The notes beneath the pieces are model-generated. The model had not been told where the DNA came from, did not search any database, and saw only the letters and a list, made by a program, of their open reading frames with translations. Shown piece by piece: positions 19,190 through 27,294 of a DNA stretch of 64,000 nt. The position numbers were made by a program, and so were the translations under genes. The DNA lies in NCBI GenBank assembly GCA_016713135.1, contig JADJPR010000002.1:372001-436000 (forward strand), written 5' to 3'. The DNA comes from Rhodanobacteraceae bacterium (GTDB taxonomy: Bacteria; Pseudomonadota; Gammaproteobacteria; Xanthomonadales; SZUA-5). Position 1 is the first letter of the stretch. Every line of letters starts with the position of its first letter.

Positions 19190-20395
19190 GTGAACCCAGG
19201 CGACAGGCTGAGGGTGGCCCGCGGATTGCGCGTGACTTGCCAGTCGCCGAGCGAGTTCCTGCTCAAGTCGGGGCAACGGGAGATCTGCGGCGGCCCCTAC
19301 ACCCTTGCCCTGCTTGACGCTTTCCGCACGCCGCGCAGCATGAACGAGGTGCTGGCTGATTTCCGCGGCCGCCTGACTGGCGCACAGGACTGGATGGAGC
19401 TGACCCAGCAGCTCCTGCTCCTGCACCGGCATGGGATGCTGGAAGACCCGGCGGCGGTTGAACTGGAAGTGCGCGCGAATCCGGTAGCTGGATTCGGCTC
19501 GCCCGCGATCCACATCCAGATGCTGGAGGACCGGGAGCGAACCCAGCGCTTCCTGCGAGCGATTGCCGACGTCGTGAAGCCCGGCGACGTGGTGGTCGAT
19601 CTGGGTACCGGTTCCGGCGTGCTGGCAATTGCCGCAGCCAAGGCCGGAGCGCGCCGGGTGTATGCCATCGAAGCCACGAACATTGCCGATACGGCCCGCA
19701 GGGCGTTCGCCGAAAACGGCGTGGCCGACAGAATCAGCCTGATCGAGGGATATTCGACGCAGATCCAGGTTCCAGAGCGTGCCGATGTGCTGGTTTCCGA
19801 GATCATCGGGAATGAACCGCTCGGGGAGCGAATCCTCGAAACAACGGCGGACGCGGTGCGCCGCTTCCTCAAGCCGGATGCGAAGCTGATTCCGCAACGA
19901 CTGCGGGTGCACGCATTTCCCGTCGAATTGCCGGCAAAGTACCGCGACCGCCTGCGGGTCAGTGATGATGTGCTCGAGAACTGGCGACATGCCTACGGAG
20001 TGGACTTCACGGCACTCGCTGATCTATCGCGAAAGTCACCAGCCAGCCTGCAGATCAAGCCTGCTGAGATCACCCAGTGGCTCGCTCTGGGGGATTCGCA
20101 CTGCGTCGCGGACTTCGATCTGACCCTGCCGTCGCATCCGCGCGAGGCAGCGACGGCGATCGTCGATTGCACCCGGGCGGGTACCCTGGAGGCATTGGCC
20201 ATCTGGTTCGAGGCCGACCTTGGTTGTGGGCAACTGCTCGCCACCAACCCGGCCACCTACCGGCCGGACAATCACTGGTTGCATCCGGTCTACGTGCTGG
20301 CGGCGCCGGTCAAAGTTCAAGCCGGCGAGCGGATTCGCCTGCGCATCGAGACCAGCCATTCGGTGCATGTGAGCGCAGAGCCGGTGGAAGCCTGA
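19190..20395 (+). CDS. PRMT-like SAM methyltransferase with N-terminal PqqD/winged-helix-like region
   Basis: A 401-residue protein starting at a GTG with GAGGAG about 8 bases upstream. Residues 1-95 (QSPSEFLLKSGQREIC, YTLALLDAFRTPRSMNEVLADF) resemble a winged-helix PqqD/RRE-like domain. From about residue 105 comes a class I SAM domain: DVVVDLGTGSGVLAIAAAKAG (motif I), RRVYAIEATN, RISLIEGYSTQI, and VLVSEIIGNEPLGE, which corresponds to the double-E-like loop of protein arginine methyltransferases. The C-terminal half is the PRMT beta-barrel. A shorter relative lies in the RiPP operon (38057-39016). Arginine methylation is an inference from family; a peptide or polysaccharide substrate is possible. 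Confidence 0.7.
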   Translation: MNPGDRLRVARGLRVTCQSPSEFLLKSGQREICGGPYTLALLDAFRTPRSMNEVLADFRGRLTGAQDWMELTQQLLLLHRHGMLEDPAAVELEVRANPVAGFGSPAIHIQMLEDRERTQRFLRAIADVVKPGDVVVDLGTGSGVLAIAAAKAGARRVYAIEATNIADTARRAFAENGVADRISLIEGYSTQIQVPERADVLVSEIIGNEPLGERILETTADAVRRFLKPDAKLIPQRLRVHAFPVELPAKYRDRLRVSDDVLENWRHAYGVDFTALADLSRKSPASLQIKPAEITQWLALGDSHCVADFDLTLPSHPREAATAIVDCTRAGTLEALAIWFEADLGCGQLLATNPATYRPDNHWLHPVYVLAAPVKVQAGERIRLRIETSHSVHVSAEPVEA

Positions 20396-20413
20396 CCGGG
20401 ACAGTCACCACGC

Positions 20414-22204
20414 TCAGCGACCGCGCAGGAACAACCGGTCGAGCGCGGCCTTGTCGAGTTGCACCCAGGTCGGGCGCCCGTGGTTGCACTGGCCGCTGCG
20501 CTCGGTGACCTCCATGTCGCGCAGCAGTGCGTTCATCTCGGGCACGCTCAGGCGGCGATTCGCCCGCACGGACGCGTGGCAGGCCAGAGTCGAGAGCAGT
20601 TCGTTACGGGTCTCCTCGATGCGCGTGGAACTGCCGTGCTGGCGCAGATCCGCCAGCACATCGCGCACCAGCGCCTCGATGTCCAGGTCGGCCAGCGCGA
20701 TCGGCACGCGGCGCACGCCGATCGCCTCCACGCCCACGCGCGCAATGTCGAATCCGAGCGCCTCGAAGCGTTCGCGCGCGGCCTCAGCCAGGTCGGCTTC
20801 CCGCTCCGATACCGCAATCTGCAAGGGCACGAGCAATGCCTGGCTGCGCACACCGGCGCCTCCCAGCGACTGTTTCAGCCGCTCGTAGGTGATCCGCTCG
20901 TGCGCCGCGTGCATGTCGACCAGCACCAGGCCAGCGGCGTTCTCCGCCAGGATGAACACGCCGTGCAACTGCGCCAGGGCAAATCCGAGCGGCGGCGCTT
21001 CGGCCGCATCGGTTGCGGGCATGGCCGTCGTCGAAGCAGGCGGCAGGCTCGAAGGCACTGCGTAAAGCGCACGATAGGCCGCCATCGGCTCGGCCGCCTG
21101 CGCGTAGCTGATCGGCATCTGGCGATAAGCCGGCGCCGACGTCGATGCCGTGACCGGGCCGGCCACTGGCGACTCCGCCATCGCCGGCACGGGCGCCGCA
21201 GCACCCGCGCGCGTCCCCGCCAGGGCCTCGTGCAGGGTGCGATAGATCATGTCGTGCACCACGCGGCCGTCGCGGAAACGCACCTCGTGCTTGGCCGGAT
21301 GCACATTGACGTCCACCCGCGCCGGATCGATGTCCAGGTACAACACGAAAGCCGGGTGGCGCCCGTGGAACAGGACGTCGGCATAGGCCTGGCGCACCGC
21401 GTGGGCGATCAGCCGGTCGCGCACCAGACGGCCATTGACGTAGAAATACTGCTGGTCCGCCTGCGAGCGCGCATCGGTGGGCAACCCTACCCAGCCGTGC
21501 AGCCGCGCCCCGGCGCCCTCGGCATCCAGTTGCAGCGCGCGCTCGGCAAACTCCGGACCCACGACCGCGCGCAGCCGCTGGCGCACATCGGTCGCCGAGC
21601 CCGCGGCGCGAATAGGAAGTTGCGCCTTGCCGTTGTGCGACAGGCGGAACTCGACATCGGTGCGCGCGAGCGCCAGCGAGCGCACCCAGTCCTCGACGTG
21701 GCCGAACTCGGTGCGCTCCGCCTTGAGGAATTTGCGCCGCGCCGGGACGTTGTAGAACAAGTCCCAGGCTTCCACCCGCGTACCCGGTCGCATCGCTTCT
21801 GCTCGGGGCGCGGATACCTGGCCGCCCGAGGCATCCACCACGTAGCCGTGCGCGGCACCCGGCTGGCGCGACGCCAGCGTCAGGCGTGAGACCGACGCGA
21901 TGCTCGGCAAGGCTTCGCCGCGGAATCCCAGCGAGCGCACCATCTCCAGATCGTCCATCGACGCGATCTTGCTCGTGGCATGCCGGCACAACGCCACCGG
22001 CAGCTCGTCGACGCCGATGCCGCCGCCGTTGTCGGCCACCCGGATCAACTTCGCCCCACCCGCCTCGATGTCAATCTCGACCAGCGAGGCGCCCGCGTCC
22101 AGCGCGTTCTCGACCAATTCCTTGACCACCGACGCCGGGCGCTCGATCACCTCGCCAGCGGCGATCTGGTTGATCAGGTGATCGGGGAGGATGCGGATCG
22201 GCAT
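20414..22204 (-). CDS. mutL: DNA mismatch repair protein MutL
   Basis: 596 residues. The GHKL ATPase motifs are complete: INQIAAGEVIERPASVVKEL, ENALDAGA, RVADNGGGI, TSKI, SLGFRGEAL. The transducer domain follows (FYVNGRLVRD, HPAKHEVRF). After an Ala/Pro-rich linker (about 350-410) comes the C-terminal dimerisation domain with LVLVDMHAAHERI and SGQCNHGRPTWVQL at the end. It links MutS recognition to MutH or endonuclease action. The start at 22204 (MPIRILPDHL) is the family-typical start. It converges with the methyltransferase gene, with 18 bases between the stops. Confidence 0.96.
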   Translation of the reverse strand: MPIRILPDHLINQIAAGEVIERPASVVKELVENALDAGASLVEIDIEAGGAKLIRVADNGGGIGVDELPVALCRHATSKIASMDDLEMVRSLGFRGEALPSIASVSRLTLASRQPGAAHGYVVDASGGQVSAPRAEAMRPGTRVEAWDLFYNVPARRKFLKAERTEFGHVEDWVRSLALARTDVEFRLSHNGKAQLPIRAAGSATDVRQRLRAVVGPEFAERALQLDAEGAGARLHGWVGLPTDARSQADQQYFYVNGRLVRDRLIAHAVRQAYADVLFHGRHPAFVLYLDIDPARVDVNVHPAKHEVRFRDGRVVHDMIYRTLHEALAGTRAGAAAPVPAMAESPVAGPVTASTSAPAYRQMPISYAQAAEPMAAYRALYAVPSSLPPASTTAMPATDAAEAPPLGFALAQLHGVFILAENAAGLVLVDMHAAHERITYERLKQSLGGAGVRSQALLVPLQIAVSEREADLAEAARERFEALGFDIARVGVEAIGVRRVPIALADLDIEALVRDVLADLRQHGSSTRIEETRNELLSTLACHASVRANRRLSVPEMNALLRDMEVTERSGQCNHGRPTWVQLDKAALDRLFLRGR

Positions 22205-22285
22205 GCAACCGGGAATTCTCAACGCGCAAACGACAGCGGCCCTGCGTCCGGGGGCCGCCAACCTACAACAATTTCCTGTGCAACA

Positions 22286-23383
22286 TCAGCTGGCGTCGCG
22301 ATCCCCGCGGACTGCCGTCGCCGGGAGTGCGGGCCCGGTCGTGTTCAGTGACACAGTGATCGCGTATGCGCAAAGCAGGCCAAGGAAACCGGCGATCAAT
22401 GCCAGATCCGGAACTCCCAGAAACATCAGCCCAAGTCCGCTTCCGGCGATCGCCAGGTGCAGGACGAGACCGGCGACAACGACCCGCGGCACACTGAATC
22501 CGCGATCGAGCAACAAGTGGTGGAAGTGCATGCGATCCGCCGAGAACGGCGAACGACCACCGGCCAGTCGGCGTCCGATGAGGGTCAGGCAATCCAGGAT
22601 CGGCAGGCCGACCAGCCAGGGTGCGACCGATGGCGTCACCCGGGCGGACGGCGCCTGCGTCAGTTCGATTGCCGACCAGGCGACCAGCAGGCCCAGCAAT
22701 GCGCTGCCACTGTTGCCGAGGAAGGTGAGCGCCTTGGGGCGACCGGGGATGCGCAAATTGAAGATCAGGTAGGCCGCAATCGCGACGGTGGCCACCAGCA
22801 GCAGCCACCCCAGGAGCGCGAGGCCGGTCCAGAAAGCGAGCACGGCGATGACGATCAAGGTTGCCGCGACGATCGACCCCGCCAGTCCATCGACCCCGTC
22901 GATCATGTTGACGGCGTTGATGATTCCGACCACCGCGAACGCAGTGAACGCCATCGACGCCCATCCCAATGACAGCGCGGGTCGTGCCTCGGGAAGCGAG
23001 AGACTGTGCAGTTCCGCGCCGAACCAGCAGATCGTCAATGCGGCTACAGACTGGACCAGGATCCGGTAGTGCCACTTGAGATCGCGAAGGTCATCCAGTA
23101 TCCCGACCGCGATCAGCATAGCGCCGGCCAACAGCAGTCCGAACGCACTGCTGCCGAGCGTGAATCCAGGCACCATCGACCAGCCGACGCAGCTCGCGAG
23201 GAAAATCGAGATGCCGCCGACCACGGGGGTCGGGTGCGCATGATCCTTGCGACCGACCGGGTGGTCGACCAGCCCCATTCGCGCGGCGTGCCCGATCAGC
23301 CACCAACAGCTGACCGCACCGACTGCCAGGGCAGTCAGCATCGCCGCGATTACGTATGGGTCCAGCCCCAAGTTCCAGCCCAA
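22286..23383 (-). CDS. WecA/MraY-family undecaprenyl-phosphate sugar-1-phosphate transferase
   Basis: About 365 residues with around ten hydrophobic helices. Cytoplasmic-loop motifs of the polyprenyl-phosphate HexNAc-1-P transferase family are clear: DHPVGRKDHAHPTPVVGGI, VGILDDLRDLKW, NAVNMIDGVDGLAG (catalytic Asp residues), FLGNSGSALLG and ADRMHFHHLLLDRG, the His-rich loop of WecA-type enzymes. It transfers a sugar 1-phosphate (commonly GlcNAc-1-P) to undecaprenyl phosphate, starting a surface polysaccharide. A TTG at 23383 with GGGAA 6 bases upstream is taken as the start; an ATG at 23341 is the alternative. It lies downstream of the GT4 gene at 23510 in the same direction. Confidence 0.88.
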   Translation of the reverse strand: MGWNLGLDPYVIAAMLTALAVGAVSCWWLIGHAARMGLVDHPVGRKDHAHPTPVVGGISIFLASCVGWSMVPGFTLGSSAFGLLLAGAMLIAVGILDDLRDLKWHYRILVQSVAALTICWFGAELHSLSLPEARPALSLGWASMAFTAFAVVGIINAVNMIDGVDGLAGSIVAATLIVIAVLAFWTGLALLGWLLLVATVAIAAYLIFNLRIPGRPKALTFLGNSGSALLGLLVAWSAIELTQAPSARVTPSVAPWLVGLPILDCLTLIGRRLAGGRSPFSADRMHFHHLLLDRGFSVPRVVVAGLVLHLAIAGSGLGLMFLGVPDLALIAGFLGLLCAYAITVSLNTTGPALPATAVRGDRDAS

Positions 23384-23509
23384 TGCCGATTCCCAGTTGG
23401 TAACAGAGACAGAGTCCCTAGTGTGCCGACAACCGCCTGAGCGGTGCAAGCGATGGCCCGGTCGCCTGGCCCGTCGATCAAGTGGATGGCAGCAACAACT
23501 GCCACGCAC

Positions 23510-24754
23510 TCATCGGTCGTGCCCAGGCTTGCCTGCCACCGCCTCCAGCACCGCCAACATGCGGGCTGCCAACGCAGAGCGTTCATATTTCCTGGCTGCC
23601 GCAAGGCCAGCGTCGCGGAAACCGGCGGCCAGCGCCGGATCCATCGCGATCTCCGAGAGCGCAGCCGCGATCGCACCCACGCTTTCGGGCTCCACCACCC
23701 GCCCGCACGCTTCACGCGTGACGATGGATGCCGCTTCGCCAGCAACGCCCAACACCACCGGCACACCCATTCCCATGGCTTCGAACAGCTTCGACGGAAT
23801 CACCGTCTCGAACAACGGCGTCCGTTTCAAATGCACGATGCACGCATCGAGCAGTGACCAGTACCGCACGATGTCCTGTTTGGACACCGTGTCGACGAAG
23901 ATCACGTTGCCCAGATTCTCTTGCGCCGCGCGCTGCTGCAACGCGCGCTTCTCCGCGCCATCGCCGACCAGCACAAGTACCAATCGACGCCCGTCCGCCA
24001 GCTGCGGCAACATTGCAGCCACATCCAGCAGCGTACCGAGGCCGTGCGCGAGGCCATGCGTGCCGATGTACCCGGCCACGAACGCGCCGGCCAGGCCCAG
24101 CGTCGACTGCAGCTCGCTGTCCTTGCCGCGCGGCGAGAAGTTTGTCAGGTCGACACCATTGGTGATCACCGTGATGCGCTCCGCGGGAATGCCCCCTGCC
24201 ATCAGGTGCGCGCGGAAAGACTCGGTGACCGAGACGATGTGCGCGGCATTCCGGTACAGGAACCACTCGATGCGCTCGAGCATCGCGATTGCCCGCGAAT
24301 GACTCATCGCCCCCACCGCCTTGATCGATTCGGGCCAGAGGTCGCGCAGTTCGAAGACGAAAGGACGCCGCTTCACCGCACCCACGAACCATCCGGCACA
24401 CGCCGTGAAGAACTGCGGCGACGTGCCGAGGACGACATCGACCTTCCGCACGAACAGCGCGGCGAGCGATGCGCTCAGCATGAAGCTCATGTAATCGGCA
24501 ATGCGCTTGGCGAAGCCCTCGTTCGCCGTGATGTAGGTCCAGACGCGGATCACCTCGATGCCGTCGATGGTCTCGCGCTGCCACAAGCGATTGCGGTAGC
24601 CGGGGAAAACACTGCCCTTCGGAAAGTTGGGCGCCCCCGTGATCACCGTCACCTTTGCCCCGGCACGAACCCACTCGCGCGTGTGCTCACAGGTGCGACT
24701 GGCAGGCGCATTCACTTCCGGCGGGAAGTTGTCGGTCAGGAACAGGATGTGCAA
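23510..24754 (-). CDS. Glycosyltransferase family 4 (WbuB-like)
   Basis: About 414 residues, GT-B fold. The N-terminal LHILFLTDNFPPEVNAPASR and the long first domain (EVIRVWTYITANEGFAKRIADYMSFM, RRPFVFELRDLWPESIKAVG) are characteristic of the WbuB/Cap GT4 group. The donor domain has VAGYIGTHGLAHGLGTLLD, LVLVGDGAEKRAL and the P-x-KLFEAMGMGVPVVL acid motif. It adds a sugar (perhaps FucNAc or HexNAc) on the cytoplasmic side. The start is a TTG at 24754 by family comparison; no strong ribosome site is seen, so it is uncertain. It follows the heparinase-like gene by 55 bases. Confidence 0.85.
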   Translation of the reverse strand: MHILFLTDNFPPEVNAPASRTCEHTREWVRAGAKVTVITGAPNFPKGSVFPGYRNRLWQRETIDGIEVIRVWTYITANEGFAKRIADYMSFMLSASLAALFVRKVDVVLGTSPQFFTACAGWFVGAVKRRPFVFELRDLWPESIKAVGAMSHSRAIAMLERIEWFLYRNAAHIVSVTESFRAHLMAGGIPAERITVITNGVDLTNFSPRGKDSELQSTLGLAGAFVAGYIGTHGLAHGLGTLLDVAAMLPQLADGRRLVLVLVGDGAEKRALQQRAAQENLGNVIFVDTVSKQDIVRYWSLLDACIVHLKRTPLFETVIPSKLFEAMGMGVPVVLGVAGEAASIVTREACGRVVEPESVGAIAAALSEIAMDPALAAGFRDAGLAAARKYERSALAARMLAVLEAVAGKPGHDR

Positions 24755-24809
24755 GTGGGGACCCGGAGCCGGCTTAGCCGGGAAGTATCGCTGCGAAGGG
24801 CGCCGCGCG

Positions 24810-26468
24810 TCAGCGGCAATGGCGAATTTCGACGCGAACGCCGCTGGCCCGCGCCTTCCACTCAAGGCAAATCCCGACGCGCCGATTGGCGGGAACGGCG
24901 CTGGTGATGACGTGGTTCGCAACCGTCGTGCCGAAACGCGGGTGCCAGGTACTGTCGACCAGACCCAACTGCTCACCCAGCGCCAGGATTGCCGCGCCAG
25001 ACGGGGAATCCTGCAGTCGCCCAGGCGCACTGATTCCGATATCCGGATGCAGGTGAAAGCGTGCCTCGCCTTCGACCTGATCGCCCTCCAGCATGTCCCA
25101 CACTTCGAGCGTCCCCGCGGTCAGACGCCATTCCCGGCGATGGATCAGTTTCCGGCCGTCGCGGCAGTAGCCGTCGTGAGCGCACTCGATGCGAATCGAT
25201 GAGGCATCGCGCTCGATTTTCAGGCCCAAAGGACGCGCCCGACGGGCGACTCGAAAGCCGCTCCAGACTTCCGACGAATCCAGACCGCCGGCGATGACCG
25301 TGTTATGCGCCGCGGTTCCGCGCTGGCGCAGACGCTCTGCCGAGATTCCGTAGCAACTGGTTCCGCTGTTGACCAGTACCCGTTGACCGGCCAGCGACAG
25401 CTCGAACGAGAGCGTGTCCGCGTGCGCGTGACCCGGCAGGTAGTCCGGGCCTATGCGCGCCACGTCGATCAGGAGCACCGCGGCGCCCAGCTGCGCACGG
25501 ATGTACCCCGAATCCGCAAGGTGCGTCAGTTCCGTATCGCACGCACTCCAGGAAACGCCAAGACGCGCTGCATGGTCGAAAAGTTCGGCTGGCGTCGGCG
25601 CGACCCCCATGGCGGCATCATTGAAGAAGGAAATTTCCCCATCGGGGTGGCACATGGCCTCCAGCCAGGCACCCATCCGGCTGGCGACGGCGCGCCAGCG
25701 CGAAACGGTCGCCCGCGGAATGACGCCTGCAAAGGCCCCGGCCAGGTTGATCAGGTCCAGCAGGTCCTCGAATGCCAGCGCGTGATACATCGGACTGAGC
25801 TCGAATTGCCCGCCGTCGGGCAACACCTGCTCATCGAGCTCACGATCCAGGATCGAAAGTCCCGTCGTACGCCAGCGCCCAGCCTCGTCGCCGTCGAAGT
25901 AACAGCCGGCAAACACCAGCGCCTTGGCATTGACGAACAGGTGGTTGCCGAGCAGATGCCACTCCAGGCGGCGCTCCAGCTGGCGCGCCTGCACGGCCAG
26001 ACTGTGAATGGCCTCTGCCGGCAGCGCAAAGCCCGAGAGCGACGCCTTGATCCAGTTGACCATCCGCAGCGAGGTCGGATAAGGCGCCCAACCCACGCCC
26101 TGTGCCGGGGGATTCCCGGCGATCCAGTGTGCGATCAGGTTGGCATGCCAGTCCCGCCGGCCTGCAGCACCCGTGGCGTTGAGGTCGTCGAAATAGTGCA
26201 GGTTGTAGCGCAGCAACTCGGAGAGCCGGGGGAACTGCCAGCCCCCTTCGCCATCCAGGTGTACCTCATCCGATGCGAGTTGCCAGTGCGATGGACCGAT
26301 CAGGGAGGGCTCGCGCGCTGCGGGCTCGCACCATGTTGCAACTGCGCGGCGCGCCGGCGCAGGCGCCAGCCTGGGCCTTGGGCGGCGAATGCGAAACCAC
26401 AGCCGGCCATACCACTGAACCGGCTTCAGGTGGCGCAAGGTGTGGAAGTAGCGCGAGACCGAGGTCAT
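24810..26468 (-). CDS. Heparinase II/III family protein of polysaccharide cluster
   Basis: 552 residues from the ATG at 26468 (MTSVSRYFHTLRHLKPVQWYGR). The first domain is helical (LRYNLHYFDDLNATG, WHLLGNHLFVNAKALVFAG, LDEQVLPDGGQFELSPMYH, with the GGQFE-x-S-x-x-YH motif). The second has YLPGHAHADTLSFELSLAGQRVLVNSGTSCYG and AHNTVIAGG, typical of the heparinase II/III-like C-terminal domain. No signal peptide is seen. This kind of protein is common in O-antigen and exopolysaccharide clusters, where it may trim or epimerise a uronate-containing polymer. It is distinct from the secreted relative at 8465-10549. Confidence 0.85.
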   Translation of the reverse strand: MTSVSRYFHTLRHLKPVQWYGRLWFRIRRPRPRLAPAPARRAVATWCEPAAREPSLIGPSHWQLASDEVHLDGEGGWQFPRLSELLRYNLHYFDDLNATGAAGRRDWHANLIAHWIAGNPPAQGVGWAPYPTSLRMVNWIKASLSGFALPAEAIHSLAVQARQLERRLEWHLLGNHLFVNAKALVFAGCYFDGDEAGRWRTTGLSILDRELDEQVLPDGGQFELSPMYHALAFEDLLDLINLAGAFAGVIPRATVSRWRAVASRMGAWLEAMCHPDGEISFFNDAAMGVAPTPAELFDHAARLGVSWSACDTELTHLADSGYIRAQLGAAVLLIDVARIGPDYLPGHAHADTLSFELSLAGQRVLVNSGTSCYGISAERLRQRGTAAHNTVIAGGLDSSEVWSGFRVARRARPLGLKIERDASSIRIECAHDGYCRDGRKLIHRREWRLTAGTLEVWDMLEGDQVEGEARFHLHPDIGISAPGRLQDSPSGAAILALGEQLGLVDSTWHPRFGTTVANHVITSAVPANRRVGICLEWKARASGVRVEIRHCR

Positions 26469-26602
26469 CCAGCACCTGCGCCACCCGCCTGCCCCGGGCG
26501 TGCCACGGCCGGGGCGGCCCGGGCGTCGACACGATTGGCGCGCAGCGGCAACATTGGCGCCATGGAAGTCGCACGCGCCGATCTGCACGAATCAACCGAG
26601 AG

Positions 26603-27289
26603 ATGAAGAGCGTCCGGCTCGTTCAAGTCTTTTTCCGTGATGACCAGCGGGCGGCACTGGACCCGCTTGCTGTGCCCTACTTCAACGGCACGCTCGATCC
26701 CCTGTACGAAAACCGGATCATCCTCGACCTCCTCGCTGCCCGCGATTACCTTGGCCATGATTTCTGGGGTGTGACTTCGTGGCGGCTGCGCGAGAAGACC
26801 GACCTCACGGTGGCGGCGATCAGCGACGCAATCGGTGCCGATCCCGATGGGGCGAACATCTACATCTACGACAACGAAGCCCGCGGCGACGAACTGCAGC
26901 GCAATAGCGACAACGCCATTGGTGCGATCCTGCGGCGCCTGCGCGAGATCCATGGGCTGCAGCCGGACGAGCGCTGGGTTCCGGTGCTGCGGAATTTCTG
27001 GCTGGCAGACGGCCCCGCCTGCATCCGCTACCACGCGTTCCTGTCGGCCATGCATGCCAGTCTGAGTGCCGATGAATCCTGCCGGCGACTCCTGGAAACA
27101 CACTGGCTGGACCACCGCGGCAGCCGGACCTGCCTGCATCCCTTCGTCTACGAGTACCTGTTCGGCCTGTTCCTGCGCAACAACCCGGACCTCGAGGTCA
27201 GGCACCTCGTCCGCCTGCAACTGCCTGGGCGCGCGGTACGCTGGATGCTCGCCCGCCGGGCCAATGCCGGCCGCCAGCCAGCGGTTTGA
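26603..27289 (+). CDS. Uncharacterised protein of polysaccharide cluster
   Basis: 228 residues with no signal peptide or membrane helix. I do not recognise a named family. The sequence begins MKSVRLVQVFFRDDQRAALD, then YFNGTLDPLYENRIILDLL, FWGVTSWRLREKTDL, NIYIYDNEARGDEL and YHAFLSAMHASL. Strand-helix alternation and the acidic DNEARGDE loop would suit a small glycosyltransferase-like protein, but this is a guess. It is the only plus-strand gene between two minus-strand polysaccharide genes. The ATG has GAGAG 4-5 bases upstream. Confidence 0.65.
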   Translation: MKSVRLVQVFFRDDQRAALDPLAVPYFNGTLDPLYENRIILDLLAARDYLGHDFWGVTSWRLREKTDLTVAAISDAIGADPDGANIYIYDNEARGDELQRNSDNAIGAILRRLREIHGLQPDERWVPVLRNFWLADGPACIRYHAFLSAMHASLSADESCRRLLETHWLDHRGSRTCLHPFVYEYLFGLFLRNNPDLEVRHLVRLQLPGRAVRWMLARRANAGRQPAV

Positions 27290-27294
27290 CCGGT

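Noticed and set aside
17768..19990. A 740-codon minus-strand open frame opposite cysNC and the methyltransferase
   Set aside because: Shadow translation (low-complexity Ala/Arg/Asp); it crosses a gene boundary and shows no family motif.
20459..21889. A 476-codon plus-strand open frame opposite mutL
   Set aside because: Arg/His-rich antisense shadow; the other strand encodes a full MutL.
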